DNA from: Acidobacteriota bacterium | Lineage (GTDB): Bacteria; Acidobacteriota; Vicinamibacteria; Vicinamibacterales; JAFNAJ01 | Length of the DNA stretch: 9,213 nt | Direction of reading: 5' to 3' | Assembly: GCA_017860085.1 (NCBI GenBank) | Contig: JAFNAJ010000071.1 | Location: 1-9,213 of the forward strand | Shown: positions 1-9,213 of the stretch, in pieces | Layout: every line of letters begins with the position of its first letter | Numbering within the stretch: the stretch's first letter is position 1 | Notes under the pieces: model-generated | Seen by the model: only the letters and a program-made list of their open reading frames with translations | The model's database searches: none | Told to the model about the DNA's origin: nothing | Program-made: the position numbers and the translations under genes

Positions 1-1026
1 GACACTGCGCTGACGTCGCGCGTCGCGCTGGCAACAGCGGCGCCGTCGCCCTCCCCCACGCCGCTCGACCTCGCTGACGTTCGGGGACAGGCACTCGCCC
101 GCAGGGCGCTCGAGGTGGCCGCCGCCGGCGGGCATCACCTGCTGCTGATCGGTCCCCCCGGTTCGGGCAAGACCATGCTGGCCCGTCGCCTGCCAGGCAT
201 TCTTCCTGCGCTCACGGCCGACGAGGCCCTCGAAACGACGTCCATCTACTCGGTGACCGGTCTCCTGCCCCCGGGCAGCGGCCTGTTGGCAGCGCGCCCG
301 TTCCGCTCGCCGCACCACACGGCTTCGGAGGCGGCCCTCGTCGGCGGCGGCACCATCCCCAGGCCCGGCGAGGTCAGCCTGGCCCACAACGGCGTCCTGT
401 TCCTCGACGAACTGCTCGAGTTCGACCGCCGCTCGCTCGAAGCCCTGCGACAACCGCTGGAAGATGGATTCGTGACGATTGCGCGAGTGGCAGGGAGCGC
501 CCGCTTCCCCGCGCGTTTTCAGCTGGTCGCCGCGCTCAACCCGTGCCCCTGCGGTCACCGCGGCGATCGCCGGCTCGAGTGCCGGTGCACCCCGAACCAG
601 GTCGCCCGGTACCAGCAGCGTCTGTCAGGGCCCTTGCGCGACCGCCTCGACCTGGCGGTGGAGGTGCCACCCGTGCCGTATGCCTCGCTGAGGGCGCCCA
701 CCGACCCCGAGAACTCGGCCGCGGTCCGGACCAGGGTTCAACGGGCGCGCGCGACGCAGGTGGAACGCCTGAGACCGCTTGGCCTGAGCCTCAACGCGCA
801 CCTGCACGGTCGCGAGCTGAGACGGGCCGCCCCCCTCGAGCCGGCCGCCGAGCAACTGCTCGCGACCGTCACCGGAACGCTCTCGCTCTCCGCACGGGCC
901 GTGGAGCGGCTCGTCAGGGTGGCGAGGACGGTGGCCGACCTCGCCGGCTCCGAGGTGATCGGGCGCGAGCATCTGGCCGAGTCGGTCCAGTTCCGGGGCG
1001 CCCCAGGCGCGGCAGGCTCCCTCTGA
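1..1026 (+). CDS. comM: ComM/YifB-type Mg-chelatase-like AAA+ ATPase, 5'-truncated
   Basis: The reading frame is open from base 1 and ends at TGA 1024-1026, leaving 341 residues. Family members are about 500 residues, so roughly the first 160-170 (the S5-like N-terminal domain) lie outside the window. Numbering from the first visible residue: a DLADVRGQ entry segment near 23-30, Walker A GPPGSGKT at 51-58, FRSPHHTAS near 101-109, Walker B VLFLDE at 132-137, NPCPCGH with Cys182/Cys184 followed by a CxC at 194/196 (a cysteine cluster typical of YifB proteins, possibly metal-binding), and SGPLRDRLDL near 209-218, which carries arginines of the AAA+ core. The C-terminal helical part resembles the Mg_chelatase_C domain. 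In Haemophilus and Vibrio, ComM is a hexameric helicase that promotes branch migration during natural transformation. The role here is inferred by family. GTG at 115 is not the real start, because conserved sequence continues upstream. No terminator is visible after the stop. Confidence 0.93.
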   Translation, partial: DTALTSRVALATAAPSPSPTPLDLADVRGQALARRALEVAAAGGHHLLLIGPPGSGKTMLARRLPGILPALTADEALETTSIYSVTGLLPPGSGLLAARPFRSPHHTASEAALVGGGTIPRPGEVSLAHNGVLFLDELLEFDRRSLEALRQPLEDGFVTIARVAGSARFPARFQLVAALNPCPCGHRGDRRLECRCTPNQVARYQQRLSGPLRDRLDLAVEVPPVPYASLRAPTDPENSAAVRTRVQRARATQVERLRPLGLSLNAHLHGRELRRAAPLEPAAEQLLATVTGTLSLSARAVERLVRVARTVADLAGSEVIGREHLAESVQFRGAPGAAGSL

Positions 1027-1056
1027 CGAGCCTTCGACGTTCCTTCGCTGTTGCCT

Positions 1057-1084
1057 TTGTCAGACTTCCGCTCTGTGGTAGACT
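1057..1084 (+). promoter_or_regulatory. sigma70-type promoter for the M23 peptidase gene
   Basis: A -35 TTGTCA at 1057-1062 (5/6 to consensus) and a -10 TAGACT at 1079-1084 (4/6) are separated by 16 bp. Transcription would start near 1091 and leave a leader of about 55 nt before ATG 1147. This promoter lies downstream of the in-frame TTG at 1051, which argues against that longer start. The call rests on sequence match only. Confidence 0.6.
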
Positions 1085-1146
1085 CCTCCGCCGGTGTGCC
1101 CACGCGGGCGGCACGCTGCGCAGCGTCATCAGCTCTTCTTTCGCGC

Positions 1147-2064
1147 ATGCTGTCAAAGCGTTTCACCGTCGTCATCGCCGATCGCGACACTGGCGTCGTC
1201 CGTCGCGTCACGGTCAGTGCCCGCGTGCTCGCGTTTGCGGCCGCGCTCTTGTTCGGTCTCCCACTGCTGATGGGTCTCGGCGCTCGCTGGAGCGTCTCGA
1301 CCGAACTCGCACGCCTGAGTTCTACCAACGGCGCGCTGCAGATGGAGAACGACAGCTATCGTGCAGCCACCGGCGAGCTGGCCTCGCAGATCTCCTCGCT
1401 GCAGGCTGTGGTCACCGAGCTGGGCGTGAGGTCCGAGGCCGACCCGGCCACGGCCAAGGCCATCAAGGCTCTGCCGACGGTCGTGCGCAACCAGGCGACG
1501 GGTGGTGCGCCGAGGTCGGCGTCAGCTGCCCGGGCGGCGGTCGCCGCGGCCATGGCGCCGTCGGAGAGCACCTTCGGGCTCCTGCGCGATCTGCTGGGCA
1601 GCCTGGAGGACCGGCTGAGGATCGTCCGGTCCGACGTCGAACGGTGGGAGGCCCTCTCGCGAGCCACGCCGTCGATCTGGCCCGCCGTCGGCTGGCTCAC
1701 GGACCGATTCGGGGGCCGGGCCGACCCCTTCACGGGCGAACCCGACTACCATCTCGGCCTCGACATTTCCGCCGACAAGGGCGACCCGGTTCGCGCAACC
1801 GCTGACGGAGTCATCACCAACGCCAACTACTCCGGCGCATTCGGCAATCTCGTCGTCGTCCAGCACGAGTTCGGCATCACGACCCGCTACGCTCACCTGT
1901 CGAAGTTCGCTGTGCAGGCGGGCCAGCGCGTGCGTCGTGGCGACGTGCTGGGCTACGTGGGCGCCACGGGGCGCGCCAGTGGGCCGCACGTGCACTACGA
2001 GGTGTGGGCCGACGGCAAGCCCATCAACCCGCTCAAGTTGCTCACCGGCCCGTCGGCGCGTTGA
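1147..2064 (+). CDS. Membrane-anchored M23 (LytM-type) peptidoglycan endopeptidase
   Basis: A 305-residue protein if started at ATG 1147. In-frame TTG 1051 and GTG 1075/1096 are rejected because the best promoter overlaps or follows them and because the ATG yields a normal anchor; no clear Shine-Dalgarno is seen. Layout: a polar tail (MLSKRFTVVIADRDTGVVRR, about 1-20, likely cytoplasmic), a single hydrophobic segment about 25-45, a heptad-like coiled coil about 51-93, an Ala/Ser-rich linker, a second helix about 142-170, then the peptidase domain about 180-300. Zinc and catalytic residues are complete: HLGLD (His202, Asp206), YAHLS (His250) and HVHYE (His281, His283). M23 enzymes cut peptide bonds in peptidoglycan cross-links. 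With all ligands present this should be an active hydrolase rather than a LytM-like activator such as EnvC. It would act in the periplasm, tethered to the inner membrane, in wall remodelling. It lies 108 bp upstream of secA, which has its own promoter, so co-transcription would need read-through. Confidence 0.9.
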   Translation: MLSKRFTVVIADRDTGVVRRVTVSARVLAFAAALLFGLPLLMGLGARWSVSTELARLSSTNGALQMENDSYRAATGELASQISSLQAVVTELGVRSEADPATAKAIKALPTVVRNQATGGAPRSASAARAAVAAAMAPSESTFGLLRDLLGSLEDRLRIVRSDVERWEALSRATPSIWPAVGWLTDRFGGRADPFTGEPDYHLGLDISADKGDPVRATADGVITNANYSGAFGNLVVVQHEFGITTRYAHLSKFAVQAGQRVRRGDVLGYVGATGRASGPHVHYEVWADGKPINPLKLLTGPSAR

Positions 2065-2066
2065 CC

Positions 2067-2098
2067 GACGTCCTGGCTGCCTGACGTCCTGGCTGCCT
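2067..2098 (+). repeat. Perfect 16-bp tandem direct repeat (two copies)
   Basis: GACGTCCTGGCTGCCT occurs at 2067-2082 and again, unchanged and without a gap, at 2083-2098. Each copy begins with the palindromic hexamer GACGTC. The second copy ends on the first T of the secA -35 hexamer. It could be a simple slippage duplication or a pair of binding sites one and a half helical turns apart. Nothing else in the sequence decides between these. Confidence 0.9.
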
Positions 2099-2126
2099 TG
2101 ACGGTCGCCTGACCGTCTCCTAGAAT
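2098..2126 (+). promoter_or_regulatory. sigma70-type promoter for secA(-guaB)
   Basis: A -35 TTGACG at 2098-2103 (5/6) and a -10 TAGAAT at 2121-2126 (5/6) have the optimal 17-bp spacer. This is the best promoter in the window. Transcription would begin near 2133, giving a leader of about 40 nt before the secA TTG. There is no obvious separate promoter for guaB, so this one probably serves both genes. Confidence 0.72.
2100..2117 (+). promoter_or_regulatory. Inverted repeat inside the secA promoter (possible operator or hairpin)
   Basis: GACGGTC (2100-2106) and GACCGTC (2111-2117) are perfect 7-bp reverse complements around a 4-nt loop (GCCT). The repeat overlaps the -35 element and fills most of the spacer, where a bound repressor would block RNA polymerase. 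There is no T-tract after it, so an intrinsic terminator for the upstream M23 gene is unlikely. Binding by any protein is inference. Confidence 0.45.
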
Positions 2127-2157
2127 CGTCAGATACCCCGACCGCCTGTGGTCGCTC

Positions 2158-2162
2158 AGGGA
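2158..2162 (+). promoter_or_regulatory. Shine-Dalgarno site deciding the secA TTG start
   Basis: AGGGA at 2158-2162 sits 10 nt before TTG 2173. No ATG, GTG or other TTG lies upstream in frame within the leader, and the first downstream in-frame ATG falls at residue 82, inside the conserved domain. Confidence 0.6.
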
Positions 2163-2172
2163 CCGCCTACCC

Positions 2173-5171
<2,999 letters not shown>

Positions 5172-5172
<1 letters not shown>

Positions 5173-6698
5173 TGGAGCAACGAGCTGATCTGTCGACCCT
5201 CTTGAAGAGCGAGACCGGCATCGCGACGGCGTTGACATTCGACGACGTGCTGCTCGTGCCTCGTCATTCACGGGTCCTGCCACGCCAGGTGGATGTGTCG
5301 ACCCGGCTGACGCGGAGGATCCGTCTCAACATTCCCGTCGTGAGCGCCGCCATGGACACGGTCACCGAGGCGGCAATGGCCATCGCCATGGCCCAGCACG
5401 GCGGGATCGGCATCATCCACAAGAACCTCACCATCGAGGAACAGGCGACGGAGGTTGACCGCGTCAAGCGGTCCGAGAGTGGCATGATCGTCAACCCGAT
5501 CACGCTCTCTCCACACGACAGCATCCGGCAGGCGCTCGAGTTGATGCGCAAGTACCGGATCTCCGGTGTGCCCATCACCGAGGACGGCAGCAAGGAGGGT
5601 CGCCTCGTCGGCATCCTGACGAACCGCGATCTCCGATTCGAGTCGAATACCGACCGGCCCGTCGCCGAGGTGATGACGAAGGACCAGCTCATCACGGTAC
5701 CCGTCGGGACGACGCTGGACGAGGCGCGCGAGATCCTCCACCGGCACAAGGTCGAGAAACTGCTCGTCGTCGACCAGCACTACTGCCTGCGCGGGCTCAT
5801 CACGGTCAAGGACATCCAGAAGGCCATCAAGTACCCGAACGCCTGCAAGGACGCCCTGGGACGGTTGCGGGTCGGGGCGGCCGTGGGCGTCACGCGCGAC
5901 ACGGTGGATCGGGCGTCGGCGCTCGTCGCCGCGCATGTCGACGCCCTGGTCGTCGACACCGCCCACGGGCACTCGGAGGGCGTCCTCGAGATGGTGCGAC
6001 GCCTGCGCGCGACGTTCGCCGACGTCGACATCATCGCGGGCAACGTCGCCACGGCCGAGGCGACCGAGGCACTCATCGACGCGGGTGCGGATGCGGTGAA
6101 GGTGGGCATCGGCGCCGGGTCGATCTGCACCACCCGCGTCGTTGCAGGCGTGGGCGTGCCCATGATCACCTCCATCGCCGAGTGCGCCGCCGCCGCCTCG
6201 CGTCGCGACGTACCCGTCATCGCCGACGGCGGCATGCGATACTCCGGCGACGTCACGAAAGCGATTGCCGTGGGGGCCAGCGCGGCCATGATGGGCAGCC
6301 TGTTGGCGGGTACCGACGAGAGCCCCGGCGAAGTGGTCCTCTACCAGGGCAGGAGCTTCAAGGAGTACCGGGGCATGGGTTCGATCGGCGCGATGCGCCG
6401 CGGGAGCCGCGACCGCTACTTCCAGGACGACTACGAGGTCGCGACGGCGCCCGAGGGAGCCGAGAAGCTCGTGCCGGAAGGCATCGAGGGCCGGGTGCCG
6501 CACAAGGGCGGCGTCGCCGCCATGCTGCACCAGCTCGTCGGCGGACTCCGGGCCGGGATGGGCTACTGCGGCTGCGCCGACATCCCGCAGCTTCAGCGCG
6601 AAGTACGCCTGGTGCGCATCACCCAGGCGGGGGTGCGCGAGAGCCACGTGCACGACGTGGTGATCACCCAGGAAGCCCCAAACTACCGCGTCGAGTGA
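5172..6698 (+). CDS. guaB: Inosine-5'-monophosphate dehydrogenase
   Basis: A 508-residue protein that oxidises IMP to XMP with NAD+, the committed step of GMP synthesis in the cytoplasm. ATG 5172 shares its A with the secA TGA (TGATG at 5170-5174). No Shine-Dalgarno lies in the preceding 12 nt, so reinitiation after secA is likely. GTG 5157 and 5169 are alternatives but add nothing conserved. Motifs from the ATG: TFDDVLLVP near 22-30, AAMDTVTE near 59-66, two CBS domains about 103-155 and 165-220 (a regulatory ATP/GTP-binding Bateman module), the K+/IMP loop GIGAGSICTTR with catalytic Cys319, phosphate-binding VIADGGMRYSGD near 349-360, and the flap SRDRYFQ with Arg415/Tyr416. Typical bacterial length is about 490. 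One oddity: residue 331 is Met in GVGVPM, where the family nearly always has Gln. The 3' end overlaps tsaE on the other strand by 16 bp. Confidence 0.97.
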
Positions 6699-7141
6699 GT
6701 GGGCGGCGCCGTCACGCGCGACACCACGACGCGGCGCCGGTCGTCGCCGGCATCCTCCAATCGCACCTCGAGGCCGATCAACGGTCGGCGCGGAAGCCGT
6801 TCGGCCCACTCCACCACCACCACGGCTCCCGCCGCCAGGAGTTCGTCGAGCCCGAGGTCATCGACCTCGGCGGGATGTTCCACGCGGTAAAGGTCGACGT
6901 GATACAGCGGCACGCGGCCGTCGTAACGCTGCACGAGCGTGAAGGTGGGACTGCTCACGTCCTCCGGCGGCACGCCCAGACCTTCGGCCAGCCCACGAAC
7001 GAAGGTGGTCTTGCCCGCGCCCAGGTTGCCGTAGAGCAGGACCGTCCAGCCGGGCAGCAGCACCGACGCGACCCGTCGCCCCAGCTGTTCGGTGCACGCC
7101 TCGCCGTCGGACAGGTGCACGCCCACGAGGGCATCGTTCAC
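6683..7141 (-). CDS. tsaE: tRNA t6A biosynthesis ATPase TsaE (YjeE)
   Basis: A 152-residue P-loop protein, a normal family length. Motifs: Walker A GNLGAGKT at 38-45, SPTF at 64-67, the switch-like stretch HVDLYR at 81-86 and EWAERL at 111-116, all hallmarks of the TsaE family. TsaE works with TsaB, TsaD and TsaC to place threonylcarbamoyladenosine at position 37 of ANN-decoding tRNAs; its ATPase resets the TsaBD complex. The start is GTG (7141-7139), whose last two bases form part of the nnr stop (GTGA, a 4-bp overlap). AGGGA at 7154-7150 lies 8 nt upstream, a good ribosome-binding site inside the end of nnr. It is probably co-transcribed with nnr, the same order as yjeF-yjeE in E. coli. The TAG stop lies inside the guaB 3' end. 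Confidence 0.96.
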   Translation of the reverse strand: MNDALVGVHLSDGEACTEQLGRRVASVLLPGWTVLLYGNLGAGKTTFVRGLAEGLGVPPEDVSSPTFTLVQRYDGRVPLYHVDLYRVEHPAEVDDLGLDELLAAGAVVVVEWAERLPRRPLIGLEVRLEDAGDDRRRVVVSRVTAPPTHSTR

Positions 7142-8721
7142 GAGGCTCGTCCCTGGTTTGGGGGGCTCCGCCGCGCCGTCACCTCGAGAATCGCGTCGCC
7201 CAGGTGGCCGGCCAGATCGGCGGCGGTCATCGCGTGCGCCCCTTCATCGGCCTCGCTGAGGTCCCCGGCGAGGCCGTGCAGGTAAACGGCCAGGCGACAG
7301 GCGGCTTCGGCGTCGAGCAGTTGCGCGAACCATGCCGCGATCATGCCGGTCAGCACGTCGCCGGTCCCGCCAGTCGCCATCCCGGGGTTGCCGGTCAGGT
7401 TGATGCCCACGCGGCCGTCAGGGCTCGCCACGATCGTCCGGTACCCCTTGAGCACGACATAGACCTGGTGCGCGGTGGCAAAGCCCCGCGCGGCCGCCAC
7501 CCGGTTCCGCTGCACCTCGTCCACCGGGATGTCCAGCAGACGTGCCATCTCGCCGGGATGGGGCGTGACGATCACATCGACGCCATCACGCCCGCGGATC
7601 TCTGACGGATCCTCGGCCAGCACGTTCAAGGCATCGGCGTCCAACACGAGCGGCACGCCACTGCGCTCGAGCAGGCCCCGCACGAGGTGGCGAGTGCCTG
7701 GACCGGCGCCGAGTCCGGGGCCGACGGCGATGACGTCCGCACCCAGCTCCAGTACCCGGTCGAGCGCGTCCTCGGCGACGTGCCCCTCGCGTGTCTCCCG
7801 CAACGGCTCCGTCATGTACTCAGCCGCCAGGCCGGCGACCATCGGCAGCACCGACCGTGGCGTGGCAATGGTGACCAGGCCAGCCCCCGACCGTAGCGCA
7901 CCCATGCCCGCCAGGTGCGCGGCCCCGGACTTGCCGAGTGAACCCGCGACGACCAGCACGCGCCCGTAGTCGCCCTTGTGCGAATCGGCGACCCGCGGCT
8001 CCACGAGGTCTCGCATGTCCTCGCGCGCCAGCACCTCGATGTCGGGCCCCTCGACTTCCGCAATCACCGCCGATGGAATCCCAATGTCGGCAATCACCAG
8101 GTCGCCGCAGCGCGTTTCGGCCGGCGACAGCACGAGGGGAAGCTTGGGGGCCGCCAGTGTCACCGTCAGGGACGCGGTAATGCAGTCGCCAATGAGCTCG
8201 TGCGTGTCGGCCGAGAGCCCGCTTGGCAGGTCGACGGCGACGACCGGAACCCCTGAGCCGTTGATGTCGGCGACGACCGTCTGGAACAGGCCGGCCAGCG
8301 GCTCACTCAGGCCGGTCCCGAACATCGCGTCGACGATGAGGTCCGACGAGGTGATCGAGGGTGCGTGGAGTTCCCAGTCCTGCTCGTTGCCGATCTCCAC
8401 GACCGCCACGCCCAGGCGCCCGAGGATCTCGAGGTTCTGGCGGGCATCCCCTCGCACGTCGGCGACGCGGCCGATCAGGAACACCGACACCTCGACCTCA
8501 CGCTGCAGCAGGGTGCGGGCCACGACGAACCCGTCGCCGCCGTTGTTGCCCCGCCCGGACACCACCGCCACCCGCCGCTGGGCCAGGTCGTCGAACGTCG
8601 CCTCCATGGCCGCGACGACCTGCCGACCGGCGTTCTCCATCAACACGATCGACGGAATGCCAATCTCGTGGATCGTGAAACGGTCGGCTTCCCGCATCTG
8701 CGCCGCGTTCAGCACACGCAT
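7138..8721 (-). CDS. nnr: Bifunctional NAD(P)H-hydrate epimerase / ADP-dependent dehydratase
   Basis: A 527-residue fused repair enzyme that restores NADH and NADPH damaged by hydration. The N-terminal YjeF_N (NnrE, epimerase) domain covers about 1-220, with MENAGR 28-33, GNNGGDG 58-64, DAMFGTGL 131-138 and VDLPSGL 163-169 (Asp164 is the likely catalytic acid). The C-terminal ribokinase-like (NnrD, dehydratase) domain covers about 235-515, with SHKGDYGRVLVVAGS 247-261, DADALN 361-366, TPHPGE 386-391 and GNPGMATGGTGDVLTG 444-459 (Asp455 is the likely catalytic residue). Both active sites appear intact. The ATG at 8721-8719 is preceded by GGGAG at 8734-8730 with an 8-nt spacer, which supports this start. 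It is first in a two-gene unit with tsaE and divergent from the aminotransferase gene. Confidence 0.96.
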   Translation of the reverse strand: MRVLNAAQMREADRFTIHEIGIPSIVLMENAGRQVVAAMEATFDDLAQRRVAVVSGRGNNGGDGFVVARTLLQREVEVSVFLIGRVADVRGDARQNLEILGRLGVAVVEIGNEQDWELHAPSITSSDLIVDAMFGTGLSEPLAGLFQTVVADINGSGVPVVAVDLPSGLSADTHELIGDCITASLTVTLAAPKLPLVLSPAETRCGDLVIADIGIPSAVIAEVEGPDIEVLAREDMRDLVEPRVADSHKGDYGRVLVVAGSLGKSGAAHLAGMGALRSGAGLVTIATPRSVLPMVAGLAAEYMTEPLRETREGHVAEDALDRVLELGADVIAVGPGLGAGPGTRHLVRGLLERSGVPLVLDADALNVLAEDPSEIRGRDGVDVIVTPHPGEMARLLDIPVDEVQRNRVAAARGFATAHQVYVVLKGYRTIVASPDGRVGINLTGNPGMATGGTGDVLTGMIAAWFAQLLDAEAACRLAVYLHGLAGDLSEADEGAHAMTAADLAGHLGDAILEVTARRSPPNQGRAS

Positions 8722-8763
8722 GTCAGGATCTCCCGTCGCGCGTCGCCCGCGCGCCTGTCCGGC

Positions 8764-8769
8764 AGTCTA
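8764..8769 (-). promoter_or_regulatory. Probable -10 element of the nnr-tsaE promoter
   Basis: The minus strand reads TAGACT at 8769-8764, identical to the -10 before the M23 gene. Transcription would start near 8757, about 36 nt before the nnr ATG. No good -35 is present: the hexamer at 17-bp spacing (8792-8787) reads AGCCGT. The promoter may be weak or activator-dependent. Confidence 0.4.
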
Positions 8770-8791
8770 GCACGCGGCCTCCTGCCACGGC

Positions 8792-8821
8792 TTGCATCCT
8801 CCGGACCCGCGCGGGTACGCT
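8792..8821 (+). promoter_or_regulatory. Candidate promoter of the aminotransferase gene
   Basis: TTGCAT at 8792-8797 and TACGCT at 8816-8821 are 18 bp apart. Both hexamers match consensus only partly (4/6 and 3/6). A start near 8828 would give a leader of about 50 nt. It lies back to back with the nnr -10. Confidence 0.35.
8805..8816. repeat. Perfect 12-bp palindrome in the divergent promoter region
   Basis: ACCCGCGCGGGT is its own reverse complement and occupies the spacer of the candidate aminotransferase promoter. In DNA this rich in G and C, a palindrome of this size can arise by chance, so a role as operator is only a suggestion. Confidence 0.4.
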
Positions 8822-8878
8822 ACTCAGCGGTCTCGGCACCGATGCCCGTCGCCGACGACGACCCTGGAAAGGCACATC

Positions 8879-9213
8879 ATGGCAACCGCAGTGAGCATCA
8901 ATGGTCGGCTGTGCAGCGAGCGCGACGCCGTGGTGTCGGTCTTCGACCACGGGTTCCTCTTCGGGGAGGGCGTCTACGAGGTCCTCCGGACGTACGGACA
9001 CCACCCGTTCCTCTACGAGGCGCACATCCGCCGCATGCGCGACTCGGCCGCCCGCATCGCGCTCGGCGTGCCGTTCACCGATGCTGAGCTGCTCGGCTCG
9101 GTGCGCGACACCATGGCGGTCCTGCCGGATCTCACCGAAGCCTACGTTCGCATCCTGCTGACGCGCGGGGTCGGCGATTTCACGTACGACCCGAAGGCCT
9201 GCCCCACCCCGAC
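8879..9213 (+). CDS. Fold-type IV PLP-dependent aminotransferase (IlvE/DAAT/PabC family), 3'-truncated
   Basis: The first 111 codons are present and the frame runs off the right edge. ATG 8879 is preceded by GGAAAGG at 8866-8872 with a 6-nt spacer. Visible family features: SINGRLCSERDAVVSVFDHG in the first 25 residues, FLFGEGVYEVLRTY at 26-39, HIRRM at 49-53 (its arginine corresponds to the PLP-phosphate-binding Arg of the family's HLxRL motif) and RILLTRG at 91-97. These define the small N-terminal domain of class IV aminotransferases. The catalytic lysine, expected near residue 150, and the specificity loops are outside the window. The protein could therefore be a branched-chain aminotransferase, a D-amino acid aminotransferase or 4-amino-4-deoxychorismate lyase, and I cannot choose. 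It is divergent from nnr. Confidence 0.9.
   Translation, partial: MATAVSINGRLCSERDAVVSVFDHGFLFGEGVYEVLRTYGHHPFLYEAHIRRMRDSAARIALGVPFTDAELLGSVRDTMAVLPDLTEAYVRILLTRGVGDFTYDPKACPTP

Noticed and set aside
1051..1146. Upstream TTG start adding 32 residues to the M23 protein
   Set aside because: The best promoter overlaps this segment with its -10 at 1079-1084, so a transcript from it would lack the TTG. The extra residues are not membrane- or family-like, and ATG 1147 gives a standard tail plus anchor.
543..1805. A 420-codon plus-strand frame spanning the comM end, the intergenic region and the M23 gene
   Set aside because: The product is an Arg/Pro/Gly-rich composition artefact that conflicts with two well-supported genes in another frame.
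2100..2126. Intrinsic terminator after the M23 gene
   Set aside because: The 7-bp stem at 2100-2117 is followed by CTCCTAGAATCG, with no run of T; its position inside a strong promoter fits an operator better.
5268..6809. A 513-codon open frame on the minus strand across guaB
   Set aside because: Same cause: it is in register with guaB, which lacks TTA/CTA/TCA codons there. Its product is His/Asp/Arg-rich with no domain, and it would run through tsaE in another frame.
6182..7285. A 367-codon plus-strand frame over the guaB 3' end and tsaE
   Set aside because: Composition-driven shadow with Arg/His-rich sequence; both underlying genes have clear family motifs in their own frames.
8901..9161. 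An 86-codon frame at the right end (also a 240-codon frame at 8365-9087)
   Set aside because: Both are shadows. The true gene there is in the frame starting at ATG 8879, which has a good ribosome-binding site and class IV aminotransferase motifs, and stays open past the window edge.

Overview
The window is a GC-rich, tightly packed stretch of bacterial chromosome. It carries seven protein-coding genes, five complete and two cut by the window edges. No mobile elements, RNA genes or CRISPR arrays are visible. Six of the seven genes are core or widely conserved. High GC, strong G/C preference at third codon positions, a 999-residue SecA with an enlarged NBD2 loop and the order comM / M23 peptidase / secA / guaB suggest a high-GC Acidobacteriota-type genome, perhaps the Vicinamibacteria (subdivision 6). 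That placement is from memory of gene style, not a search, and is tentative.

Layout, left to right. (1) 1-1026 (+): the C-terminal two thirds of a ComM/YifB-type AAA+ ATPase. (2) 1027-1146: a short intergenic region with a good sigma70-type promoter. (3) 1147-2064 (+): a membrane-anchored M23 (LytM) zinc endopeptidase with a short N-terminal cytoplasmic tail and a coiled coil. (4) 2065-2172: an intergenic region with a perfect 16-bp tandem duplication, a strong promoter and an inverted repeat in the promoter spacer. (5) 2173-5172 (+): secA, starting with TTG. (6) 5172-6698 (+): guaB (IMP dehydrogenase), joined to secA by a TGATG stop/start overlap. (7) A leftward pair: nnr (8721-7138), the bifunctional NAD(P)H-hydrate epimerase/dehydratase, followed with a 4-bp overlap by tsaE (7141-6683), the tRNA t6A-modification ATPase. 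The tsaE 3' end overlaps the guaB 3' end by 16 bp in convergent orientation. (8) 8722-8878: a divergent promoter region. (9) 8879-9213 (+): the first 111 codons of a fold-type IV PLP aminotransferase, which runs off the right edge.

Two operon-like units stand out. secA-guaB ties protein export to guanine nucleotide synthesis by translational coupling. nnr-tsaE is the same pairing seen as yjeF-yjeE in E. coli. The -10 elements upstream of the M23 gene, secA and nnr all read TAGACT or TAGAAT, which gives a consistent housekeeping promoter signature.

I found no convincing novel multi-gene system. The items most worth a second look are the regulatory layout upstream of secA, the coupled secA-guaB junction, the overlapping guaB/tsaE 3' ends, the cytoplasmic tail of the M23 peptidase (a candidate bactofilin-docking peptide) and a substitution near the IMPDH active-site loop. 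Very long antisense reading frames over secA and guaB are explained by codon usage and were rejected.
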